Source: Massilia sp. Root351 (lineage in GTDB: Bacteria; Pseudomonadota; Gammaproteobacteria; Burkholderiales; Burkholderiaceae_D). Taken from it: a DNA stretch of 64,000 nt. Numbering within the stretch: position 1 is the first letter of the stretch; every line of letters begins with the position of its first letter. The stretch spans positions 248,001-312,000 of the forward strand of contig NZ_LMDJ01000002.1 of NCBI RefSeq assembly GCF_001425045.1, in the 5' to 3' direction. The notes under the pieces were generated by a model. It searched no databases. It was not told where the DNA came from and saw only the letters and a list, made by a program, of their open reading frames with translations. Of the stretch, positions 34,115 through 42,767 are shown piece by piece. A program made the position numbers and the translations under genes.

Positions 34115-34555
34115 GTGTCCAGTTTTACCAGTTCCAGTCCAACGCAGGGCCCTTGCCGCGTCGCCATCGTCGATGACCACGACGACGTGCGCGGCGCCGT
34201 CAGCAGCCTGCTGCGTTCCTACGGCTACGCCGCCGCTGAATTCGATTGCGCCGAGAGCCTGCTGGCCGCCGGCGCGCAACACAACAGCCAATGCATCATC
34301 AGCGACCTGCAAATGCCGGGCATGAGCGGCATTGAGCTGCTTGAGCATCTGCGCCGCCAGGGCTGCACGGTGCCGTTGATCGTCCTGACCGCCTTCCCCG
34401 AGCCTGCAGTGCGCCAGCGCGCGCAGCAGGGCGGGGCGGCGGCCTTTCTCAGCAAACCTTTCCAGGGCGACGAGTTGATGCGATGCGTCAGCCAGGCTTG
34501 CGCCGCAACGATTCCTCCTTCGTCTTCAGAGCCATCCGCTTCATCCACCATTTAG
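34115..34555 (+). CDS. Single-domain response regulator
   Basis: 146 residues, receiver only: acidic pair D20-D21, phospho-acceptor D64 in CIISDLQMPGMSG, Thr in IVLTAF and Lys in FLSKPF. A Ser/Pro-rich tail follows with no output domain. The GTG start at 34115 is preceded by CAGGGAG. It sits between a kinase/regulator pair and an EAL protein, which suggests a phospho-relay or competing phosphate sink; this is inference. Its receiver resembles the FixJ-type one encoded upstream. Confidence 0.88.
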   Translation: MSSFTSSSPTQGPCRVAIVDDHDDVRGAVSSLLRSYGYAAAEFDCAESLLAAGAQHNSQCIISDLQMPGMSGIELLEHLRRQGCTVPLIVLTAFPEPAVRQRAQQGGAAAFLSKPFQGDELMRCVSQACAATIPPSSSEPSASSTI

Positions 34556-34564
34556 GGAGCAGAC

Positions 34565-36061
34565 ATGAGTACAGCCTGGAATTCGCGCCGCACCGCCTAC
34601 GCGCTGCTGGTATGCCTGATCGCCGCCAGCGTGGCGCTGTCGGTCCTGATCGAACGCTCCACCGGCGCCGGCATGACGCGGCTGGTGCACCTGTTCGACG
34701 TGGTGGCGCTGCTGACCGGCGCCTTCCTGCTGTACCACGTGCAGGCCCGCTTCCGGGTCGAGCAGCAACTGGCGTACCAGGCCGGGCATGATCCGCTGAC
34801 CGGGCTGGCCCACCGCCGCTCCTTCGAGGCGCGCCTGCGCAGCCTTCCCGCGCGGCCGCACACCGTGGTGCTGGGCACCATAGACCGCTTCTCGCGCATC
34901 GTGGGCGGCTACGGCCACGGCTTCGGCGACCGCATGATCATCGGCCTGGCCCGGCGCATCCAGCATGCGGCCGAGGAATGCGGCGGCGAAGTGTACCGGC
35001 TGGACGGCGCCAACTTCGCCATCCTGTACCAGGGCCGCCGCGATAGCCCGGAGTTCGATACCGCCATCGGCGCCCTGCGCGCCAGGGCCGGCCAGCCGTA
35101 TGTATGCGAAAGCCATGAAGTGTTTACCACCTTGAGCCTGGGCGCGGTGTGCTACCCGCAAGACGGCGCCGAGCCGGACGTCTTGCTGCGCAACGCCGAC
35201 GCCGCCCTGCAGGCCGCGCGCCAAGCCGGCGGCGACACGCTGGTGCGCTATTCCGAGAGCCTGAACGCACAGGCCGGCCAGCGGCTGGACCTGGAAGCGC
35301 AGCTGCGCCGTGCGGTCGAGCGCGGGGAGCTGGAGCTGCACTATCAGCCGCAGCAATCGCTGTCGCACGGCGGCTTGATCGGCTTCGAGGCGCTGATACG
35401 CTGGCGCCGTGGCGGCGACCTGGTGGCGCCGGGCCATTTCATACCGCTGGCCGAGGAATCGGGCCTGATCGTCTCCATCGGCGAATGGGTGCTGGAGGAA
35501 GTGTGCCGCCAGCTTAGCGTGTGGCAGGCCGACAGCGGCCGGCGCCTGGTCATTGCCGTCAATATCTCGCCGCGCCAGTTCGCCGCGCCGGGCTTCCTGC
35601 CGCACATCGAGGCACTGCTGGCCGCCACCCACATCGATCCGTCCTGCATTGAACTGGAAATCACCGAAGGCGTGATGATGGAGAACGCCGAGAGCGCCAT
35701 CGTGCTGCTGCAGCGCCTGCGCGCGCTGGGCTTGCGGCTGTCGATCGACGACTTCGGCACCGGCTTTTCCAGCCTGGCCTACCTGAGCCGCTTCCCGATC
35801 GACAAGCTGAAAATCGACCAGTCCTTCGTGCGCGACATGGGCACGGTGAAGGAGCAAAGCGCCATCGTGCAGGCCACCATCGGGCTGGGCCACAGCCTGG
35901 GCATGACGGTGATCGCCGAGGGCGTGGAAACCGAAGCCCAGCGCGCGCTGCTGCACGGCTGGCAGTGCGACGAAATCCAGGGCTACCACTACAGCCGCCC
36001 TTTGCCCGCCAAGGCCGCATTGAATTTCCTGCACGGCAGCATGCAGCTGCGCGCAGCCTGA
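34565..36061 (+). CDS. c-di-GMP phosphodiesterase with degenerate GGDEF and intact EAL domain
   Basis: 498 residues. Two TM segments (about 10-28 and 42-60), then a GGDEF-fold domain whose active motif is LDGANF (146-151) in place of GGDEF, so it should not make c-di-GMP. The EAL domain has E275 in GFEALIRW, the segment DDFGTGFSSLAYLSRFP and KIDQSFVRDM, all consistent with an active phosphodiesterase. GGGAGCAGAC precedes the ATG. It begins 9 bp after the receiver gene, so it probably shares its transcript, linking the kinase cascade to c-di-GMP turnover. Confidence 0.92.
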   Translation: MSTAWNSRRTAYALLVCLIAASVALSVLIERSTGAGMTRLVHLFDVVALLTGAFLLYHVQARFRVEQQLAYQAGHDPLTGLAHRRSFEARLRSLPARPHTVVLGTIDRFSRIVGGYGHGFGDRMIIGLARRIQHAAEECGGEVYRLDGANFAILYQGRRDSPEFDTAIGALRARAGQPYVCESHEVFTTLSLGAVCYPQDGAEPDVLLRNADAALQAARQAGGDTLVRYSESLNAQAGQRLDLEAQLRRAVERGELELHYQPQQSLSHGGLIGFEALIRWRRGGDLVAPGHFIPLAEESGLIVSIGEWVLEEVCRQLSVWQADSGRRLVIAVNISPRQFAAPGFLPHIEALLAATHIDPSCIELEITEGVMMENAESAIVLLQRLRALGLRLSIDDFGTGFSSLAYLSRFPIDKLKIDQSFVRDMGTVKEQSAIVQATIGLGHSLGMTVIAEGVETEAQRALLHGWQCDEIQGYHYSRPLPAKAALNFLHGSMQLRAA

Positions 36062-36094
36062 CGACAATAACCCCGCCACCAACCGGAGACTGAC

Positions 36095-37792
36095 ATGAAC
36101 TGGTTCTACCACCTGAAGATTGCGCAAAAGCTGATCGCCGCCATTGCCGCCGTGCTGGCGCTTACCGTGGCGCTGGGCGTGTTTTGCTTCCTGCAGCTGC
36201 AGCACCTGAACCGTGTCAACAGCGAGATTATGCAGCGCTGGGCGCCGGCGGTGCGCAATGTGCTGCTGATCAAGGCCGACCTGCTGCGCTTCCGCACCTA
36301 CGAGCTGCAGCATGCGCTGTCCACCCAGGCCGGCGAATTCGATTATTACGAAACGCAGATGAACAATGAAATGGCGCAGCTGCTGGCCGCAGTGGAGTCC
36401 TACGCGCAAGCGCCCAAGTCGGACGCCGAACAGGCCGGCTTCCAGCAATTCCGCGCCGCGCTGGATTCCTACCGCGCCGCCGCGCGCCAGGTGGTGGCGC
36501 TGAACCGCAGCGGCAACCGTGCCGCCGCACTGGCGGTGCTGCGCGGCGACTCGCGCAAATACAACTTCGAGGCATCCGGGCTGGTGGCGGGGCTGGTGGC
36601 AGCCGGCGAAGCGGGCAGCGAGGCGGCGGCGGCATCGGCCGCCGCCGCCTACGCCAAGTCGCGCACCATGATCAGCGGCCTGATCGCGGCCACCGTCGTC
36701 CTCGGCATGCTGCTGGCGGCCTGGGTGGCGCGGCTGATTTCGCAGCCATTGCGCCAGGCGGTCGATATCGCCCGGCGCGTCGCCGGCGGCGACTTGCGTA
36801 CGGTGGCCGTGAGCGGCTGGCGCGATGAAACCGGCGAACTGCTGCGCGCGCTGAACGGCATGAACCAGCGCCTGCGGCAGATGGTGGGCCAGGTGCGCAG
36901 CGGCGCCGATACCGTCGCCGCCGCGTCCGAGCAGATCAGTGCCGGCAACGCCGACCTGGCCAGCCGCACCGAGCGCCAGGCCGCCTCGCTGGAGGAAACC
37001 GCCGCCACCATGGAACAGCTCACCGTCACGGTCGGCCACAATGCCGACAAGGCGGCACAGGCGCACAGCCTGATGGAGCGCACCGCTGCCCAAGCGCATA
37101 GCGCGGAAGAGGCGGTGGGCGCCATGCTGGCCACCATGGACGGCATCGATGCATCCTCGCGCCGCATCGGCGACATCGTCGGCGTCATGGACGGCATCGC
37201 CTTCCAGACCAACCTGCTGGCGCTGAACGCGGCGGTGGAAGCGGCACGGGCCGGCGAGCAGGGACGCGGCTTCGCCGTGGTGGCGGGCGAGGTGCGCAGC
37301 CTGGCGCAGCGCAGCGCGCAGTCGGCGCGCGAGATCAAGCAGCTGATCGCCGCATCCATCGAGCAGGTGGGCGAGGGCAGCCGCGTGGTGCACGGCGCCG
37401 GCGCCACCATCGCCGGGGTGACGGGCGGCGTGCGCCGCGTGGCCGGGCTGGTGGCCGAAATCAGCGCGGGCAACCGCGAGCAGAGCATCGGGTTGCAGCA
37501 GGTGAACCACACGCTGTCCGAGCTGGACGGCGCCACCCAGCAGAACGCTGCGCTGGTGGAGCAGTCGCTGGCGGCCTTGGTGTCGCTGGGCGAACAGGCG
37601 CAGCGCCTCACCCGCAGCGTGGACGTGTTCCGCCTGCGCGACACGCAGCAGGATGCCAGCGAAGGCGTGATCGACATGGCGCTGGAGCCGGCGCCCGCCG
37701 CAGCAGCCCCGGGCTGGCCGGTGCGGCGCGCCGGCGCCCCCCGGCGCCCGCGCGCCGCTGCCCATCCAGTCTACGTGGCGGGGGTGGTATGA
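36095..37792 (+). CDS. Methyl-accepting chemotaxis protein
   Basis: 565 residues. TM1 at about 12-32, periplasmic helical-bundle ligand domain (about 35-190), TM2 at about 192-214, HAMP, and the signalling coiled coil with the tip [20 protein letters not shown] (about 365-395). The C-terminus is Pro/Arg/Ala-rich without a CheR-binding pentapeptide. It begins 33 bp after the EAL gene. Its stop overlaps the start of the LuxR-type gene (ATGA). Its signalling half resembles the chemoreceptor at 16473; the ligand domains differ. Confidence 0.93.
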   Translation: MNWFYHLKIAQKLIAAIAAVLALTVALGVFCFLQLQHLNRVNSEIMQRWAPAVRNVLLIKADLLRFRTYELQHALSTQAGEFDYYETQMNNEMAQLLAAVESYAQAPKSDAEQAGFQQFRAALDSYRAAARQVVALNRSGNRAAALAVLRGDSRKYNFEASGLVAGLVAAGEAGSEAAAASAAAAYAKSRTMISGLIAATVVLGMLLAAWVARLISQPLRQAVDIARRVAGGDLRTVAVSGWRDETGELLRALNGMNQRLRQMVGQVRSGADTVAAASEQISAGNADLASRTERQAASLEETAATMEQLTVTVGHNADKAAQAHSLMERTAAQAHSAEEAVGAMLATMDGIDASSRRIGDIVGVMDGIAFQTNLLALNAAVEAARAGEQGRGFAVVAGEVRSLAQRSAQSAREIKQLIAASIEQVGEGSRVVHGAGATIAGVTGGVRRVAGLVAEISAGNREQSIGLQQVNHTLSELDGATQQNAALVEQSLAALVSLGEQAQRLTRSVDVFRLRDTQQDASEGVIDMALEPAPAAAAPGWPVRRAGAPRRPRAAAHPVYVAGVV

Positions 37793-38367
37793 GCGCCATC
37801 AAGGTCTACCTGCTGCACGACTGCCCCATCGTCAAGGCCGGCCTGAGCGCCATCCTGTCCGGCCAGCCCGGCCTGGACGTGAGCGCGCCGGGGGAATGGC
37901 CGGCGCCTGCCGCGGAAGGCGTGGTGATTGCCGACTACGCGGCGGTGATGCAGGCGGCGCGGCAGAAGGAGCGGCTGGCGCGGCTGATGGTGTTTACGTC
38001 GCTGCGCAAGGAATGCCAGGTGCTGCGCGCGATGGAGGGCGGCGTGCTTGGCTACCTGGTGCAGGAATGCGCGGCGGCGGACGTGGTGGCCGGTGTACAC
38101 GCGGTGGCCCAGGGTACGCGCTACCTGTGCGCAGCGGCCAGGCTGGGCGTGGTGAGTTCGCTGGGCCGCCAGCAGCTCACGCCGCGCGAAGAGGAGGTGC
38201 TGCACATCCTGGCGCGCGGCTGTCCGGACAAGGCCATCGCGCGCGAACTGGGCATCGGCCTCGGCACCGTCAAGACCCATATGAAGCAGCTGATGCACAA
38301 GTTCGACGCCGCCTGCCGCACCCAGGTGGTGCTGGCGGCGTTCGAGCGCGGCCTGCTGGCGGCTTAG
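37789..38367 (+). CDS. LuxR-type regulator with degenerate receiver (copy 1)
   Basis: 192 residues. The N-terminal receiver-like part starts [14 protein letters not shown], so the usual Asp-Asp pair is His-Asp; the late Lys of GYLLK is Gln (GYLVQE). An Asp remains in VVIADY. The C-terminal helix-turn-helix is intact ([30 protein letters not shown]). Phosphorylation-independent control is likely. The gene overlaps the chemoreceptor stop and converges on an Ohr gene; the same LuxR/Ohr pair recurs at 39694-40822. Confidence 0.85.
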   Translation: MSAIKVYLLHDCPIVKAGLSAILSGQPGLDVSAPGEWPAPAAEGVVIADYAAVMQAARQKERLARLMVFTSLRKECQVLRAMEGGVLGYLVQECAAADVVAGVHAVAQGTRYLCAAARLGVVSSLGRQQLTPREEEVLHILARGCPDKAIARELGIGLGTVKTHMKQLMHKFDAACRTQVVLAAFERGLLAA

Positions 38368-38382
38368 CGCGGGCGCAGTGGC

Positions 38383-38877
38383 CTATGTCGCCAGCGCGAT
38401 CACGCTCAGCAGCCCCTCGCGCGCCATCTTGGCGTAGGGGCAGACCCGTTCGGCGTTGCGCACCAGTTCCTCCGCCGTGGCCTGGCGCAAGCCGGGCAGG
38501 CGGATCTTCACCTCCGCGGTGAGCAGGTACATGCCGTCCACCGGGTCGCGCGCGAAGGACACCGAGACCTCCACCGAGCACTCGGCCGCGCCCAGCCCGG
38601 CCCTGGCCGCCAGCAGGCAAAGCACGCCGTGGAAGCAGGCCGCGAAGCCGGCCGCGAACAGCTGCTCCGGATTGGTGCCGCCGCCCGGGCCGCCCAGTTC
38701 CGGCGGCAGGCGCAGCGCCAGCTCCAGGTTGCCGTCGTCCGAACGCGCCACGCCGGAGGCGCGCCCGTGCCCGGCCTCGCCGCCCGTCACTGTCACTGCC
38801 GTGCTGTAGAGGGTCTGGATGTCCTGCCCGACGTATTTGTCGAGCAGCGATAACGGCGGCGGCGCGAGCGGCTTCAT
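38383..38877 (-). CDS. ohr: Ohr-type organic hydroperoxide reductase (copy 1)
   Basis: 164 residues of the OsmC/Ohr family: thiol peroxidases that reduce organic hydroperoxides, usually recycled by lipoyl proteins. The two redox cysteines are C81 in FAACFHG and C146 in VCPYAKMAREG; the GGTNPEQLFAAG motif is present. The N-terminus (about 1-20, MKPLAPPPLSLLDKYVG) is a little longer than in classical Ohr. It is transcribed from promoter module B (38939-39009), divergent from the AhpD-like gene. It is nearly identical in layout to copy 2 at 40328-40822. Confidence 0.92.
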   Translation of the reverse strand: MKPLAPPPLSLLDKYVGQDIQTLYSTAVTVTGGEAGHGRASGVARSDDGNLELALRLPPELGGPGGGTNPEQLFAAGFAACFHGVLCLLAARAGLGAAECSVEVSVSFARDPVDGMYLLTAEVKIRLPGLRQATAEELVRNAERVCPYAKMAREGLLSVIALAT

Positions 38878-38938
38878 TAGTGGTTGTCTCCCGGGTTTGG
38901 AACGCGCGGTGCACGCGTGGATATGCGCTATCCGGCTC

Positions 38939-39009
38939 AGTCTAAGCCTGCGCCGCTCGGTGCGCTAGATCCGTGCCGGGCGCCACAGTGTTGAGCGCCA
39001 GGCACCAAT
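38939..39009 (-). promoter_or_regulatory. 71-bp promoter module B, driving ohr copy 1
   Basis: Read on the minus strand it begins ATTGGTGCCTGGCGCTCA (from 39009) and ends in the -10-like TAGACT (38939-38944), exactly 71 bp end to end. The same architecture occurs at 39029-39099, 41632-41702 and 44870-44940. There is no good -35 hexamer, which suits activator-dependent initiation with the activator bound near -65. Confidence 0.75.
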
Positions 39010-39045
39010 CGCCGGCGGCGGCCATCCGATTGGTGCCTGGCGCTC
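38993..39045. repeat. 19-bp inverted repeat formed by two facing operators
   Basis: The arms 38993-39011 and 39027-39045 are perfect reverse complements (core GCGCCAGGCACCAATC), 15 bp apart. They are the upstream operator halves of modules A and B, lying head to head between the divergent ohr copy 1 and AhpD-like genes. Confidence 0.85.
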
Positions 39046-39099
39046 ACCAGCGTGCGGCCCGCCATGTGCCTACCGCCGCCCCCGGCGCGCTCCTAGAAT
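39029..39099 (+). promoter_or_regulatory. 71-bp promoter module A, driving the AhpD-like gene
   Basis: Starts ATTGGTGCCTGGCGCTCACC and ends in the -10-like TAGAAT (39094-39099), 58 bp before the gene start. It shares a long conserved stretch (CCGCCATGTGCCTACCG) with module D in front of the cupin gene. Confidence 0.75.
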
Positions 39100-39157
39100 G
39101 GCTCTGTACCGCGCGCTTCCGCAAGCGGACACCGGACCCACCAACCAGGAGATCATC

Positions 39158-39637
39158 ATGACCCACCGTATCAACTACCAGGAGCAATCCCCGGAACTGT
39201 TCAAGAAGCTCGTGGAGCTCAACACCGTCATCAAGCAAGGCGCGATCGAAGAATCCATCCTCGACCTGGTGGCGATCCGCGCTTCGCAGATCAACGGCTG
39301 CGGTTTCTGCGTGGACATGCACATCAAGCAGGCCACCATCCACGGCGAACGCCCGCTGCGCCTGCACCACCTGGCCGCGTGGCGTGAATCGACGCTGTTC
39401 ATTCCGCGCGAACGCGCCGCGCTGGCCTGGACCGAAGTGCTGACCCGCCTGCCCGAGCAGGGCGTGCCGGACGACATCTACGAGCGTGTGCGCACGCAGC
39501 TGTCCGAAAAGGAGCTGTCCGACCTGACCTTCGAGATCATGGCCATCAACGCGTGGAACCGCATCAACGTCGCCTTCAAGTTCGTGCCCGGCTCGTACGA
39601 CAAGGCCTTCGGCCTGGATAAAGCCCACCTCGAATAA
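39158..39637 (+). CDS. AhpD-like carboxymuconolactone decarboxylase-family protein
   Basis: 159 residues, one helical CMD/AhpD domain with the redox motif C48-x2-C51-x3-H55 (NGCGFCVDMH). Such proteins reduce peroxides or act as alkylhydroperoxidase partners. Start ATG 39158 follows CCAGGAGATC; an ATG at 39098 is in frame but falls within the promoter module. It is divergent from ohr copy 1 and shares its promoter type. It is a paralogue of the protein encoded at 50886-51350, with the redox cysteines at the same positions. Confidence 0.9.
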   Translation: MTHRINYQEQSPELFKKLVELNTVIKQGAIEESILDLVAIRASQINGCGFCVDMHIKQATIHGERPLRLHHLAAWRESTLFIPRERAALAWTEVLTRLPEQGVPDDIYERVRTQLSEKELSDLTFEIMAINAWNRINVAFKFVPGSYDKAFGLDKAHLE

Positions 39638-39693
39638 CAGCCATGGCGGGTTTTTCCCGCCTTCCGTGCCACGCCTGCTGCCTGGAGCCCATC

Positions 39694-40344
39694 ATGAATG
39701 CACCGATCTGCCTGCTTACCAGCCGCGCCGCGGCCCACCGCACCAGGGTTTACCTGATGCACAGCTGTCCCATCGTCTGCGCCGGGCTGGGCGCCATGCT
39801 GGCCGGCCAGCCCGGCCTGGACGTGAGCGCGCCGGGGCAGTGGCCGTGCAGCGATGAGGCCTGCGTGGTGATTGCCGATTACGCGTCTGCGCTGCGCGCC
39901 GCGCGCGACTGCGGGGGAGCTGGCACGGAGCGGGCCAGGCGGCTGCTGGTGGTCACGCAGCACGGCAAGGAAGGCGAAGTGCGCCTTGCGGTGGATAGCG
40001 GCGTGCACGGCTACCTGCTGCAGGAGGCCGATGCCGGCGAACTGGTGGAATGCGTGCGCCTGCTCGGCATGGGCTGCCGCTATCTCGGCGCGGCCGCCAG
40101 CCGCAGCGTGGCCAACGCGCTGGGCCGCCCGCCGCTGACGCGGCGCGAGGCCGACGTGCTGTCGATCCTCTCGCGCGGCCATCCGGACAAGCTGATCGCG
40201 CGCGAATTGGGCATAGGCGTGGGCACGGTGAAAACCCACATGAAGCAGCTGATGCAGAAGTTCGAGGCGTCCACCCGCACGCAAGTGGTGCTGAGCGCGA
40301 TGGAGCAGGGGCTGCTGGCCGGCCAGCTCAGTCCACCAGCGTAA
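39694..40344 (+). CDS. LuxR-type regulator with degenerate receiver (copy 2)
   Basis: 216 residues, paralogous to the protein at 37789. The receiver starts VYLMHSCPIVCAGL, so both acidic residues are lost (His-Ser), and the late Lys is Gln (GYLLQEA). VVIADY keeps one Asp. The helix-turn-helix is intact ([30 protein letters not shown]). An N-terminal extension contains two Cys residues and the receiver another. CTGGAG lies before ATG 39694; an ATG at 39643 is in frame. Its 3' end overlaps the convergent ohr copy 2 by 17 nt. Regulation of the neighbouring stress genes is possible. Confidence 0.83.
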   Translation: MNAPICLLTSRAAAHRTRVYLMHSCPIVCAGLGAMLAGQPGLDVSAPGQWPCSDEACVVIADYASALRAARDCGGAGTERARRLLVVTQHGKEGEVRLAVDSGVHGYLLQEADAGELVECVRLLGMGCRYLGAAASRSVANALGRPPLTRREADVLSILSRGHPDKLIARELGIGVGTVKTHMKQLMQKFEASTRTQVVLSAMEQGLLAGQLSPPA

Positions 40345-40822
40345 CGACGCTGAGCAGCCCCTCGCGCGCCATTTTGGCGTAGGGGCAAACGCGCTCGGCG
40401 TTGCGCACCAGTTCTTCGGCGGCGGCCTGTTTCATGCCGGGCAGGCGCACCGTCAGCGCGGAAGTGAGCAGATACATGCCGTCCATCGGATCGCGCGCGA
40501 AAGAGACCGACACTTCCACCGAGGCGCCGTCCGCGCCCAGGCCGGCCTTGGCCGACAGCAGGCTGATAACGCCGTGGAAGCAGGCCGCAAAGCCGGCTGC
40601 GAAAAGCTGTTCGGGATTGGTGCCGCCGCCCGGGCCGCCCAGTTCGGGCGGCAGGCGCAACGATAAATCGAGATTGCCGTCGTCCGAGCGGGCCACGCCG
40701 GAGGCGCGCCCGTGTTCGGCCTCGCCCCCCGTTACCCGCACCGTCGTCGTGTACAAGGGCTGGATATCCTGGCCCACGTATTTATCGAGCAGCGAGAGCG
40801 GCGGCGGGGCGAGCGGCTTCAT
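40328..40822 (-). CDS. ohr: Ohr-type organic hydroperoxide reductase (copy 2)
   Basis: 164 residues, the same length as copy 1 and alignable without gaps, with redox cysteines C81 (FAACFHG) and C146 (VCPYAKMAREG). It follows the NAD(P)-binding protein gene with a 4-nt overlap (ATGA), so both come from promoter module C. Two nearly identical Ohr proteins within 2.5 kb, each facing a LuxR-type gene, show a local segmental duplication. Confidence 0.92.
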   Translation of the reverse strand: MKPLAPPPLSLLDKYVGQDIQPLYTTTVRVTGGEAEHGRASGVARSDDGNLDLSLRLPPELGGPGGGTNPEQLFAAGFAACFHGVISLLSAKAGLGADGASVEVSVSFARDPMDGMYLLTSALTVRLPGMKQAAAEELVRNAERVCPYAKMAREGLLSVVTLVD

Positions 40823-41562
40823 TTCTTCTGCAGCCAGCTCTGGATGGTGGCCGTGCCCAGGCGCGCTTTGCCGGCCGGGACCAGGGTGCGCTCGTTCAGC
40901 AGCGCGCCGAAGTAGCGCGCGCCGGCATCGGCTTCCACCTTGTGCGGATCACCGATCGACTGCAGGTATTGCTGCACCAGCCCGGATAGCGGGAACGCTT
41001 CCGGACCGGCGATTTCCACCGTGCCGTTGAGCGGGGCGGCGGTGGCGTAATCTGCCATGGCCAGCGCCACGTCGTCCGACGAAATCGGCTGCACCAGCGC
41101 CGGCGACAGGCGCACGGTATTGCCGTCCGCGCCGGATTGCGCGATCCCGCCGAGGAATTCGAAGAACTGGGTCGAATGGACGATGGTGTAGGGCACCTTG
41201 GCCTCCTTGATCAATTTTTCCTGCGCTATCTTACCCCGGAAATAGCCGCTTTCGGCCAGCAGATCGGTGCCCACCACCGACAGCGCGATATGGTGCTTCA
41301 CGCCTGCCTCGGTTTCCGCCTTGAGCAGGTTGCGGCCGGACGCGGTGAAGAAGGCCAGCACGTCGTCGTCCGCGAAGGACGGTGAATTGGCCACGTCGAT
41401 CACCACGTCGGCCCCGGCCAGTGCGGCGGCCAGGCCTTCGCCGGTGACGGTGTTGACGCCGGAATTGGGCGAAGCGGCGATGGCTTCATGGCCGCGCTGC
41501 TGCAGGATCTTGATGGTTTTGCTGCCGATCAGGCCGGTGCCACCGATAACGACGATTTTCAT
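40819..41562 (-). CDS. NmrA-like NAD(P)-binding protein (atypical SDR)
   Basis: 247 residues. The nucleotide-binding loop is GGTGLIG (7-13) at the N-terminus, followed by VVIDVANSPSF and a LSVVGTD segment in the place of the catalytic serine region, then YFRGKIAQEKLI (Y-x3-K). This is the NmrA/SDR_a5-like group: NAD(P)H-dependent reductases or redox sensors. CAAGGAG lies upstream of the ATG at 41562. It is the first gene of the operon with ohr copy 2, driven by promoter module C. Substrate is unknown. Confidence 0.88.
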   Translation of the reverse strand: MKIVVIGGTGLIGSKTIKILQQRGHEAIAASPNSGVNTVTGEGLAAALAGADVVIDVANSPSFADDDVLAFFTASGRNLLKAETEAGVKHHIALSVVGTDLLAESGYFRGKIAQEKLIKEAKVPYTIVHSTQFFEFLGGIAQSGADGNTVRLSPALVQPISSDDVALAMADYATAAPLNGTVEIAGPEAFPLSGLVQQYLQSIGDPHKVEADAGARYFGALLNERTLVPAGKARLGTATIQSWLQKK

Positions 41563-41631
41563 GATGAAACTCCTTGTGTTGCGCTCAGGACGGCTGAGGG
41601 ACCCGGTTGCGGAGATCGCGGTACAAGGTCC

Positions 41632-41702
41632 AGTTTAGGTTGCGCATGGGGGCGCCGGTAGGCCTGCGCATGGCTCCACAGTGGTGAGCGGCAGGCACCA
41701 AT
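41632..41702 (-). promoter_or_regulatory. 71-bp promoter module C, driving the NmrA-like/ohr operon
   Basis: On the minus strand it starts ATTGGTGCCTGCCGCTCACC (from 41702) and ends in TAAACT (41632-41637), again exactly 71 bp. It starts 70 bp before the gene and lies right after the 3' end of the LysR gene. Confidence 0.75.
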
Positions 41703-41723
41703 GGCGCGGGTTGGCAAGCGCAG

Positions 41724-42698
41724 TCAGGGCGGGGAGAAATTGCCGATGCAGTACAGGTCCAGCGAGCGGATCTGCAGCGTGATGTAGTCGATGAAAACGC
41801 GGCTGCGGGTGGGCAGGTGGCGCCGGTTCAGGTAGCACAGATAGTGGCCCCGGTCGTCCGGCGCGTATTGCGGCAGCACCGCCACCAGCTCGCCGCTGCG
41901 CAGCAGCTCGCAGACCTGGTAACCGGCCAGCTGCGCCAGCCCTTCGCCGTTGAGCACCGCCTGCAGCACCAGGTCGGCGTCATTGAAGGTGCAGGAAGCC
42001 TTGGGCTGCAGCGAGCGCGTCACGCCGCCGACCCGGAATTCCCATTCCTCCACCCGGCCCGAGGACTCGCGGTAGGTGATGCAGCGGTGCCGGGCGATGT
42101 CGTCCACGCTGTCCGGCAGGCCATGCGCCCTGGCGTAGGCGGGCGAGGCGCATACCAGCAGCTGCATCGGGATCAGCTGCTTGGCCACCACCTGGCTGTC
42201 GTCCATGCGGCCATTGCGGAACGCCACGTCGACGCGCTTGGCGATGAAGTCGGTGGGGTTGCTGTCCAATACAAGATCGACCGTGATGTCCGGGTACAGG
42301 GCGCGAAAGCCGCTCAGCAGCGGCGCCACCACCTTGCGTCCGAAGCCGGCCGTGGCGCACAGGCGCAGCTGGCCGCGCGGCGCGCCCGAGCGCAGGTCGC
42401 GCATTTCTTCCACGGCCTGCACGATGCGTTCCACGCCGGGGCTGCAATACTCGTAAAATAACTGGCCTTCGCTGGTGAGCGTGGTGCTGCGCGTGGTGCG
42501 CAGGAACAAGCGGGTGTCGAGCTGGGTTTCCAGTTTGAGGATGCTGCGGCTCACCGCCGAACGGCCGATGCCGAGCCGGTCCGCCGCCCTGGCGAAGCTG
42601 CCTTCGGTGGCCACGGCGATAAACGCCACCACCCCGGCGTAGGTGGTGGCGAAGCTGGACGCGAGGGCGTCGGATTCTGCTGCGGAGAATGAATTCAT
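41724..42698 (-). CDS. LysR-family transcriptional regulator
   Basis: 324 residues. The winged helix-turn-helix is at about 18-75 (VVAFIAVATEGSFARAADRL, SAVSRSILKLETQL, TRSTTLTSEG). The inducer-binding domain follows, ending SRVFIDYITLQIRS. Its type (TSEGQLFYEYC, RGQLRLCATAGFG) is that of the large aromatic/redox-responding LysR group. ATG 42698 was preferred over an upstream TTG. It is divergent from the GlxA-type gene and lies directly before the NmrA-like/ohr operon. It is the leading candidate activator of the four 71-bp promoter modules. Confidence 0.9.
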   Translation of the reverse strand: MNSFSAAESDALASSFATTYAGVVAFIAVATEGSFARAADRLGIGRSAVSRSILKLETQLDTRLFLRTTRSTTLTSEGQLFYEYCSPGVERIVQAVEEMRDLRSGAPRGQLRLCATAGFGRKVVAPLLSGFRALYPDITVDLVLDSNPTDFIAKRVDVAFRNGRMDDSQVVAKQLIPMQLLVCASPAYARAHGLPDSVDDIARHRCITYRESSGRVEEWEFRVGGVTRSLQPKASCTFNDADLVLQAVLNGEGLAQLAGYQVCELLRSGELVAVLPQYAPDDRGHYLCYLNRRHLPTRSRVFIDYITLQIRSLDLYCIGNFSPP

Positions 42699-42767
42699 GT
42701 TTTCCAGAGCATTATTCTGAGACAATATTGACAGGAAGTAGATTAAACCTGCAGGAGTGGCGAGTAA

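Noticed and set aside
34541..37765. Long open frame on the minus strand (over 1000 codons) opposite the EAL and chemoreceptor genes
   Set aside because: It mirrors codon-position GC bias of the real genes, has a low-complexity Ala/Arg/His/Gln-rich product and no domains; the plus-strand genes have full catalytic motifs.
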